A stretch of 21,753 nt of DNA from RGIG9041 sp045593905. GTDB taxonomy: Bacteria > Bacillota > Clostridia > Oscillospirales > QAKW01. The DNA lies in the NCBI GenBank assembly GCA_045593905.1, contig JAZNXL010000036.1, positions 1 through 21,753 on the forward strand, read 5' to 3'. Below the pieces are notes generated by a model. That model saw only the letters and a program-made list of their open reading frames with translations. It was not told the origin of the DNA and did no database searches. Both the position numbers and the translations under genes were made by a program. Positions 1-5,855 of the stretch are shown one piece after another (position 1 is the stretch's first letter; each line of letters opens with the position of its first letter).

Positions 1-4
1 TATA

Positions 5-71
5 CCCTCTTAATAAAAGAGGGAACAACCGCTTACCGCTTATTTGGTAGTCCTTTGGGAGAAAATCTCCG
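5..71 (-). other. Structured leader of the leftward transcript, partial
   Basis: Downstream of the promoter at 78-106 the predicted RNA begins with a small GGAG/CTCC hairpin, passes a short repeated AAGCGGT-like segment, and reaches a second hairpin at 5-23 (CCCTCTT paired with AAGAGGG). I compared it by eye with common riboswitch cores and recognised none. It could be an ordinary 5' leader, an attenuator or a small RNA, because the window ends before any coding start. Confidence 0.3.
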
Positions 72-77
72 TGAAAA

Positions 78-106
78 AGTATACAATATAGGTCGCATTT
101 TGTCAA
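78..106 (-). promoter_or_regulatory. Sigma-A promoter facing off the left edge
   Basis: Read on the minus strand there is a consensus -35 TTGACA (106 to 101), a 17-nt spacer and a -10 TATACT (83 to 78). Transcription would start near position 71 and run leftward out of the window, so the gene it drives is not visible. It lies downstream of the Fe-S operon, whose hairpins end near 231. The hexamers and spacing are near ideal, but no transcript is proven. Confidence 0.65.
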
Positions 107-117
107 TAATAGTTTTC

Positions 118-132
118 TGTACATATTGTACA
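118..132. promoter_or_regulatory. 15-bp palindromic operator candidate
   Basis: TGTACA, three bases, TGTACA forms a perfect inverted repeat centred near 125. It sits 12 bases upstream of the -35 box at 101-106, about 54 bases before the predicted start point. That is a typical position for a dimeric transcription factor, often an activator. The regulator is unknown. Confidence 0.4.
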
Positions 133-230
133 TCAACTATATTATATTTTTACAAATTATGTTTTTCTTAGTTGTATTTATAGATACAATCAGTATGCGT
201 CTGATTTTACCGCAAAAAATCCAATTTAAT

Positions 231-260
231 AATGCTCCGCATCAAAAGATGCGGAGCATT
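231..260 (-). terminator. Terminator hairpin after the Fe-S/GGGtGRT operon
   Basis: A 13-bp perfect stem (231-243 with 248-260) has a 4-base AT loop, and a loosely T-rich stretch follows on the minus strand. Two smaller hairpins lie just before it: 281-298 (ATTTGCC/GGCAAAT) and 305-327 (GCAAATAAT/ATTATTTGC, which covers the stop codon). The trio probably ends or stabilises the 3' end of the minus-strand operon. The interval 133-230 between this and the left promoter is AT-rich, with only a weak inverted repeat at 172-189. Confidence 0.6.
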
Positions 261-319
261 TAATTCATAAAATGAATTTCATTTGCCGTAAGGCAAATTT
301 CATTGCAAATAATCTACGA

Positions 320-1318
320 TTATTTGCTTGCTTCTTCAACTGCAACAGCGCAAGCAACGGTCATACCAACCATAGGGTTGTTACCTGCACCGATAAGTCC
401 CATGATCTCTACGTGAGCGGGAACTGATGATGAACCTGCAAACTGAGCGTCACCGTGCATACGGCCCATTGTATCTGTCATACCGTATGAAGCGGGGCCT
501 GCAGCCATATTATCGGGATGGAGTGTACGTCCTGTACCGCCGCCTGATGCAACTGAGAAGTAGCCAACTCCGTTTTCGTTACACCACTTTTTATAGGTGC
601 CTGCAACGGGGTGCTGGAATCTTGTGGGGTTGGTTGAGTTACCTGTGATAGAAACGCCAACCTTTTCAAGCTGCATAATAGCAACGCCTTCGGGAACGTT
701 ATCTGAACCGTAGCATTTAACGTCAGCTCTGGGGCCGTTTGAGAAAGCTTTCTCGCTGATAACCTTAACCTCTTCTGTGTAGGGGTCGAACTCGGTTTCA
801 ACGTAGGTAAAGCCGTTGATTCTTGAAATGATATAAGCTGCGTCTTTGCCAAGACCGTTTAAGATAACGCGAAGGGGTTTAACACGAACCTTGTTAGCGT
901 TAAGAGCGATTTTGATAGCGCCTTCAGCAGCAGCAAAAGACTCGTGGCCTGCCAGGAAGCAGAAGCACTCGGTTTCTTCTGAAAGGAGCATTTTACCGAG
1001 GTTGCCGTGGCCAAGACCAACCTTACGGTTTTCGGCAACTGAACCGGGGATACAGAATGACTGAAGACCGATACCGATAGCGGCAGCAGCGTCAGCAGCC
1101 TTTGTGCAGCCCTTTTTGATTGCGATAGCGCAACCTACTGTATAAGCCCATTTAGCATTTTCAAATGCGATAGGCTGTGTTTCTTCTACGATTTTGTAAG
1201 GGTCAATACCCTTTGCATCACAGATTTCCTTACATTCGTCAATGGAGGAAATACCGTATTCTTTAAGAGCGGCAAGGATTTTGGCCTCGCGTCTCTCGTA
1301 ACCTTCAAACTTAGCCAT
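320..1318 (-). CDS. GGGtGRT-family protein (function unknown)
   Basis: A 332-residue soluble protein carrying the signature GGGTGRT at about residues 259-265, which names this family. It has no signal peptide or membrane segment. Glycine-rich stretches occur near residues 101-108 and 154-157, and the paired cysteines C118 and C120 lie in an ECFCF segment. The biochemical role of the family is not established to my knowledge. The gene follows the NifU-like scaffold gene by 18 bases, with a good GGAGG-type ribosome site ahead of its ATG, so the two are almost certainly co-transcribed. The repeated association of this family with an Fe-S scaffold suggests a part in metal-cluster handling or a cluster-dependent enzyme. 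That role is inference. Confidence 0.9.
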   Translation of the reverse strand: MAKFEGYERREAKILAALKEYGISSIDECKEICDAKGIDPYKIVEETQPIAFENAKWAYTVGCAIAIKKGCTKAADAAAAIGIGLQSFCIPGSVAENRKVGLGHGNLGKMLLSEETECFCFLAGHESFAAAEGAIKIALNANKVRVKPLRVILNGLGKDAAYIISRINGFTYVETEFDPYTEEVKVISEKAFSNGPRADVKCYGSDNVPEGVAIMQLEKVGVSITGNSTNPTRFQHPVAGTYKKWCNENGVGYFSVASGGGTGRTLHPDNMAAGPASYGMTDTMGRMHGDAQFAGSSSVPAHVEIMGLIGAGNNPMVGMTVACAVAVEEASK

Positions 1319-1336
1319 TTATATATTCCTCCTTAA

Positions 1337-2029
1337 TTATTCTTTTCTGGGGTCGATGTATTTAACAGCATCGTTAAAGCGACCGTAAGTACCCATAGAT
1401 TTTTGGTAAGCTTCGTTCGGCTCCATACCTTTTTTAATAAAGTCGGTCATTTTGCCGAGCGAAACGAACTCGTAACCAATAACTTCGTCGTTTTCGTCAA
1501 GAGCCATTCTTGTGCAGTAGCCCTCGGTCATTTCGAGGTAACGAACGCCTTTAGCTTTTGTACCGTACATTGTACCAACCATTGAACGCTCACCTTTACC
1601 AAGGTCTTCCATACCTGCGCCGATTACAAGACCGTCTTCTGAGAACGCTGACTGTGAACGACCGTAAACGATTTGTAAAAAGAGCTCTCTCATAGCGGTG
1701 TTAATAGCATCGCAAACGAGGTCAGTATTAAGTGCTTCTAAAAGTGTTTTGCCGGGGAGAATTTCAGCAGCCATAGCAGCCGAGTGAGTCATACCCGAGC
1801 AACCGATTGTTTCAACAAGAGCTTCTTCAATAATACCTTCTTTAACGTTTAAAGAAAGCTTACAAGCGCCCTGTTGGGGTGCACACCAGCCTACACCGTG
1901 AGTGTAAGCAGATATATCTTTAATTTCTTTAGCCTGTACCCATTTGCCTTCTTCGGGAATGGGAGCAGGTCCGTGATGCGGGCCTTTTGCTACGCAACAC
2001 ATGTTCTGTACTTCAAGAGAATAGTTCAT
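1337..2029 (-). CDS. NifU/IscU-like iron-sulfur cluster scaffold protein
   Basis: A 230-residue protein with an N-terminal CC pair (C11, C12), then a NifU_N-like core: C49 and C56 in the GWCAPQQGAC region, C77 in the GCSG motif, and C106. C56 and C77 correspond plausibly to the first two cluster-ligand cysteines of IscU. The region after residue 150 (MVGTMYGTKAKGVRYLEMTEGY) is not part of classical IscU and is typical of the longer clostridial scaffold-like proteins. It is the first gene of the operon with the GGGtGRT gene, and AAAGGAG precedes the ATG at 2029. No IscS-type desulfurase lies in the window. The assignment to the scaffold superfamily is firm, but actual cluster assembly is inferred. 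Confidence 0.85.
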   Translation of the reverse strand: MNYSLEVQNMCCVAKGPHHGPAPIPEEGKWVQAKEIKDISAYTHGVGWCAPQQGACKLSLNVKEGIIEEALVETIGCSGMTHSAAMAAEILPGKTLLEALNTDLVCDAINTAMRELFLQIVYGRSQSAFSEDGLVIGAGMEDLGKGERSMVGTMYGTKAKGVRYLEMTEGYCTRMALDENDEVIGYEFVSLGKMTDFIKKGMEPNEAYQKSMGTYGRFNDAVKYIDPRKE

Positions 2030-2065
2030 GATAATACTCCTTTCAATATTTAACTACCACTCGTC

Positions 2066-2094
2066 ATTTTAGCACACTTTTTAACAATAATCAA
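2066..2094 (-). promoter_or_regulatory. Proximal promoter of the Fe-S/GGGtGRT operon
   Basis: On the minus strand: -35 TTGATT (2094 to 2089), 17-nt spacer, -10 TAAAAT (2071 to 2066). The predicted start lies about 30 bases before the ATG at 2029, leaving room for the AAAGGAG site. It lies downstream of the hairpin at 2115-2142. Confidence 0.55.
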
Positions 2095-2114
2095 GTAAAA
2101 TAAACAACAAAGAT

Positions 2115-2142
2115 AAACAGCCCCGAACGGTCGGGGCTGTTT
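2115..2142 (-). terminator. Strong GC-rich hairpin between tandem promoters
   Basis: A 12-bp perfect stem (2115-2126 with 2131-2142) has a 4-base loop. On the minus strand the next bases are T-rich (TTTATCTTTGTTGTTTATTTT), so it resembles a rho-independent terminator for RNA made from the upstream promoter at 2198-2226. On the plus strand an A-run follows instead, so it would not terminate in that direction. It may be an attenuator or the end of a small RNA. Confidence 0.55.
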
Positions 2143-2197
2143 ACTAAAAAAAGAGAAAAGAGAATAAAAAGGATTGTAAGTGTTTTTGTATGTTTTT

Positions 2198-2226
2198 ATT
2201 GTAACATACACAAAATTATTTGTCAA
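2198..2226 (-). promoter_or_regulatory. Distal consensus promoter of the Fe-S operon or a small RNA
   Basis: On the minus strand: perfect -35 TTGACA (2226 to 2221), 17-nt spacer, extended -10 TGTTACAAT (hexamer TACAAT, 2203 to 2198). The start would be near 2191. A second ATTGACA copy lies about 18 bases further upstream. By sequence this is one of the strongest promoters in the window. Confidence 0.65.
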
Positions 2227-2275
2227 TAGCAATTGTTTTTGTCAATATTAACAAAAAATCTTGCCATTTTTATAC

Positions 2276-2304
2276 TTGTTTTACATATCCTAATTTGTTA
2301 TAAT
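2276..2304 (+). promoter_or_regulatory. Promoter of the ung-topoisomerase operon
   Basis: -35 TTGTTT (2276-2281), 17-nt spacer, and a perfect TATAAT (2299-2304) preceded by TGT, which makes an extended -10. Transcription would begin near 2311, about 25 bases before the ung ATG. An AGAGGAAAAG ribosome site lies between. Confidence 0.65.
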
Positions 2305-2335
2305 GTAAGGTAGATATTTTTTAGAGGAAAAGTGA

Positions 2336-3004
2336 ATGGTACATATAGGAAACGAGTGGGACGGCTTGCTTGCCGACCAGTTTTGCGCCGACTACTATTT
2401 GAGTCTTCGCGAGTTTTTAAAAACCGAATACAAAACACGAAATATATTCCCGCCGATGCACGACATTTTTAACGCACTAAAGCTTACAAGCTATAGCGAC
2501 GTCAAGGTTGTAATACTCGGTCAGGACCCCTACCACGAAATAGGACAAGCGCACGGGCTTTGCTTTTCGGTAAAGGAAGGCACAAAGCTTCCGCCATCGC
2601 TTGTTAATATATACAAAGAACTGAGTGCCGACACAGGTACAACAGTTGATTTTACAAAAGGCGACCTTACAAAATGGGCAAAAAACGGCGTGCTGCTTTT
2701 AAACACGGTTCTGACCGTGCGCGAGAGCGCGGCGGCATCTCACAGAGGTAAGGGTTGGGAAAAGCTGACCGACCGCATTATTGAGCTTTTGGGTGAGCGA
2801 CAAACCCCTATTGTGTTTATGCTATGGGGCAACCACGCAAGACAAAAAAAGGCGCTTATTAAAAGCGACCGCCACCTTGTACTTGAGTGTGCACATCCGT
2901 CACCGCTTTCGGCATACAACGGTTTTTTCGGCTGCAAGCACTTTTCAAAAGCAAAACAATTTTTAAACGAGCATAATCAGGATATAGACTGGAGCATTTT
3001 GTGA
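2336..3004 (+). CDS. ung: Uracil-DNA glycosylase, family 1
   Basis: Removes uracil from DNA after cytosine deamination or dUTP incorporation, starting base-excision repair in the cytoplasm. The 222-residue length matches the family. Diagnostic motifs are present: the water-activating loop GQDPYH with Asp64, the LLLNTVLTV strand near 119-128, and the HPSPLSA minor-groove loop with His187. The ATG at 2336 follows an AGAGGA ribosome site and keeps the usual N-terminal segment NEWDGLL. It is the first gene of the run to 9408, and its TGA overlaps the GTG start of the next gene (GTGA at 3001-3004), indicating translational coupling. Nothing essential is missing. Confidence 0.97.
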   Translation: MVHIGNEWDGLLADQFCADYYLSLREFLKTEYKTRNIFPPMHDIFNALKLTSYSDVKVVILGQDPYHEIGQAHGLCFSVKEGTKLPPSLVNIYKELSADTGTTVDFTKGDLTKWAKNGVLLLNTVLTVRESAAASHRGKGWEKLTDRIIELLGERQTPIVFMLWGNHARQKKALIKSDRHLVLECAHPSPLSAYNGFFGCKHFSKAKQFLNEHNQDIDWSIL

Positions 3005-3837
3005 CATACATAGTACTCGATATGGAGTGGAATCAACCCTACTCTAAAATAAAAAAATACGCAAACGGTGTTGAGCTTGTAGGCGAAATAATACAGCTGG
3101 GAGCTGTAAAGCTTACAAGCAACTTTGACATTGCAGGCACCTTTACAAAAAACGTAAAACCAAAATACTATAAAAAACTAAACCGACACGTAAAAGAAAT
3201 TACAGGCCTTACAGACGAGCAGTTAAAAGACTGCGGTACCTTTGATTTGGTCTACCCCGAGTTTTTAGAGTTTTGCGGCGAAGACTTCGCGTTTGTAACG
3301 TGGGGATATGACGATATACCAATGCTTATAAACAGCATACAAGCCTACGGCTTTGCCGACAATAATTTTCCAAAGGTATATAACCTGCAGGTTATGTTTA
3401 ACCAACAAATAACACGCGAGTCGCGGCAGTACTCACTCGAGGCGGCATCGCTTATGTTAAACCTGCCCGAAAACACACACCCGCACGATGCGCTTTTTGA
3501 TGCAGTCGCAACCGCGGCCATTGCAAAGGCAATTGATTTTGAAAAAGCGGTCCGCGACTACGACGCGTTCGGGTCACCAAGCGGAACAAAGGTTACCAAG
3601 ATTGAGGGCTTTTCAAAAATAAGCGAGGCATTTGGCGATGCGCGACTTGCATCAACCGTTTGCCCCATTTGTAAAGCGCGCCTTAAAAACGGCGGCTGGA
3701 CAGGCTCACGCTTTAAACGGAGCGCGATTGCTCACTGCCCTGTTCACGGCGAATTTAACTACAAAATTACAGTTTACAGAAAAGACGACGGCTTTGCCGC
3801 ACGAAAAAGAATAGCACTTACCACTAAAAACGTATAA
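3001..3837 (+). CDS. DEDDh 3'-5' exonuclease with C-terminal zinc ribbon
   Basis: Residues 1-180 form a DnaQ-like exonuclease domain. D7 and E9 lie in the first motif (VLDMEW), D104 or D105 in WGYDDIP, and H162 and D167 in PHDALFD, giving a full set of two-metal catalytic residues of the DEDDh type. Residues 221-249 add CPIC and CPVH pairs (C221, C224, C246, H249) that look like a small zinc ribbon, possibly for nucleic-acid binding. The start is GTG, overlapping the ung stop by four bases. The substrate could be DNA or RNA. Related short exonucleases include KapD/ERI-1-like and DnaQ-like enzymes, so no gene name is given. The position between ung and topoisomerase genes favours a role in DNA or RNA end processing, by inference. 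Confidence 0.85.
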   Translation: MTYIVLDMEWNQPYSKIKKYANGVELVGEIIQLGAVKLTSNFDIAGTFTKNVKPKYYKKLNRHVKEITGLTDEQLKDCGTFDLVYPEFLEFCGEDFAFVTWGYDDIPMLINSIQAYGFADNNFPKVYNLQVMFNQQITRESRQYSLEAASLMLNLPENTHPHDALFDAVATAAIAKAIDFEKAVRDYDAFGSPSGTKVTKIEGFSKISEAFGDARLASTVCPICKARLKNGGWTGSRFKRSAIAHCPVHGEFNYKITVYRKDDGFAARKRIALTTKNV

Positions 3838-3849
3838 AGGAACTAAAAA

Positions 3850-5835
3850 ATGCCTAAAAAGAACAATTATACTGACCAAAGCATTACATCATTAAAAGGC
3901 GCTGACCGTGTGCGCAAACGCCCCGGCGTTATATTCGGCTCTGACGGTCTTGAGGGCTGCAAGCACTCGGCTTTTGAAATACTTTCAAACTCAATCGACG
4001 AGGCTCGCGAGGGCCACGGCGATAAAATTATACTCACAGTTTACCGCGACCACTCTATCGAGGTTGAAGACTTTGGCCGCGGCTGTCCTGTAGGCTGGAA
4101 CTCAAAAGAAGAAAAATATAACTGGGAGCTTGTTTACTGCGAGCTCTATGCCGGCGGTAAATACAACACCAACAGCGGTGAAAACTACGAGTACTCACTC
4201 GGTCTTAACGGCCTTGGCGCCTGCGCTACGCAGTACTCGTCGGAGTATATGGACGTAACTGTTCACCGCGACGGCAAAAAGTATTCGTTACACTTTGAAA
4301 AAGGTCAAAATATAGGCGGTCTTACCGAAGAAGAAACTACACGCAAAAAAACAGGTACCCTTACACGCTGGCGCCCCGATATTGAGGTATTTACCGATAT
4401 TAAAATCGAGCGCGCCTATTTTGAAGATATACTCAAAAAACAAGCGATTGTTAATCAGGGCATTACTTTTGTATTTAAGTACGAAACCGATAACGGCTTT
4501 GAAACAAGCGAATACTGTTACGAGAACGGTATATCCGACTATGTAACCGAGCTTATCGGTGCCGACTCAATCACCACCCCTGTTATGTGGACAGGCGACA
4601 GAAAAGGTCGCGACCGCGAAGACAAGCCCGAGTACAAGGTTAAGCTTTCGGCTTGCTTTGCGTTTTCTAACAAGGTAAACGTTATTGAATATTACCATAA
4701 CTCGAGCTTTTTGGAGCACGGCGGCACGCCCGACAAGGCACTTCGCTCAGCTTTTGTTGCCGAGCTTGATGCTTACCTTAAGCAAGAGGGCAAATACAAC
4801 AAAAACGAGTCAAAAATCACCTTTGCCGACGTTGCCGACTGCCTTGTCTATGTTTCAAACTGTTTTTCAACACAAACAAGCTACGAAAACCAGACCAAAA
4901 AGAGCATTACCAACAAGTTTATTCAAGAATGCACAACCGAGTTTTTAAGACAAAACCTTAAAATTTACCTTATTGAGAACAAACTCGAGGCAGGCAAAAT
5001 TGCAAATCAGGTGCTTATAAACAAACGCGCGCGTGAAAAGAGTGAGCGTGAGCGTATTAACATTAAAAAGACACTCTCGGGTACTCTTGACATTACAAAC
5101 CGTATTCAAAAGTTTGTTGACTGCGAAACCAAAGACGTTGCAAAGCGCGAGCTTTACATCGTTGAGGGTGACTCGGCTCTTGGCTCTTGTAAACAGGGCC
5201 GCGACTCATACTTTCAGGCGATTATGCCTGTTAGAGGTAAAATTCTAAACTGCTTAAAAGCCGAGTACGATAAAATATTTAAAAGCGATATTATTGTTGA
5301 CCTTTTAAAAATTCTCGGCTGCGGCGTTGAGATTAAAACCAAAAACGCAAAAGACCTTCAGGGCTTTGACATAAACAACCTGCGCTGGAACAAGGTTATT
5401 ATTTGTACCGATGCCGATGTTGACGGCTTTCAGATTAGAACACTTATTTTAACAATGCTCTATCGCCTCACCCCCACCCTTATTGAACAGGGTTACGTTT
5501 ATATTGCCGAGTCACCGCTGTTTGAAATAACAGTACAGGGCTCTGACACACCGCGCTTTGCATACACTGACCGCGAAAAAGACGAGATTGTTGAAAGCCT
5601 TGGCGGTAAAAAGTGTAGCGTTATGCGCTCAAAGGGCCTTGGCGAAAACGAGCCGGATATGATGTGGCTTACCACAATGAGCCCCGAAACAAGACGGCTT
5701 ATAAAAGTAACCCCCGACGATGCCGAAGCTACCGCTAATATGTTTGATATTTTGCTCGGCGACAATTTACAGGGAAGAAAAGACTTTATTTCAACCAACG
5801 GTCACAAGTATTTAGACGACGTTGATTTATCATAA
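3850..5835 (+). CDS. parE: Type IIA topoisomerase ATPase/TOPRIM subunit (ParE/GyrB family)
   Basis: At 661 residues this is the expected size for ParE or GyrB of Gram-positive bacteria. The GHKL ATPase domain shows catalytic E43, N47 in NSIDEA, D74 in DFGRG, and GLNGLG at 118-123 where GLHGVG is usual. The QTK loop lies at 348-350. The TOPRIM domain has the EGDSA motif (E439) and DADVDG (D521, D523, D525), followed by GLGENEP near the C-terminus. Several otherwise invariant positions differ: DSALGS for DSAGGS and PVRGKILN for PLRGKILN. That marks a divergent branch, perhaps a second topoisomerase set beside the housekeeping gyrase. It lies 12 bases after the exonuclease gene and 20 bases before parC. 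The subunit call is firm; ParE rather than GyrB rests on its partner. Confidence 0.9.
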   Translation: MPKKNNYTDQSITSLKGADRVRKRPGVIFGSDGLEGCKHSAFEILSNSIDEAREGHGDKIILTVYRDHSIEVEDFGRGCPVGWNSKEEKYNWELVYCELYAGGKYNTNSGENYEYSLGLNGLGACATQYSSEYMDVTVHRDGKKYSLHFEKGQNIGGLTEEETTRKKTGTLTRWRPDIEVFTDIKIERAYFEDILKKQAIVNQGITFVFKYETDNGFETSEYCYENGISDYVTELIGADSITTPVMWTGDRKGRDREDKPEYKVKLSACFAFSNKVNVIEYYHNSSFLEHGGTPDKALRSAFVAELDAYLKQEGKYNKNESKITFADVADCLVYVSNCFSTQTSYENQTKKSITNKFIQECTTEFLRQNLKIYLIENKLEAGKIANQVLINKRAREKSERERINIKKTLSGTLDITNRIQKFVDCETKDVAKRELYIVEGDSALGSCKQGRDSYFQAIMPVRGKILNCLKAEYDKIFKSDIIVDLLKILGCGVEIKTKNAKDLQGFDINNLRWNKVIICTDADVDGFQIRTLILTMLYRLTPTLIEQGYVYIAESPLFEITVQGSDTPRFAYTDREKDEIVESLGGKKCSVMRSKGLGENEPDMMWLTTMSPETRRLIKVTPDDAEATANMFDILLGDNLQGRKDFISTNGHKYLDDVDLS

Positions 5836-5855
5836 GGGAAGGAGGCACACTTAAA

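Noticed and set aside
2050..2232. 60-codon minus-strand open frame upstream of the Fe-S operon
   Set aside because: It contains two promoter sequences and a perfect hairpin, has no ribosome site, and its start lies upstream of the promoter that could transcribe it.
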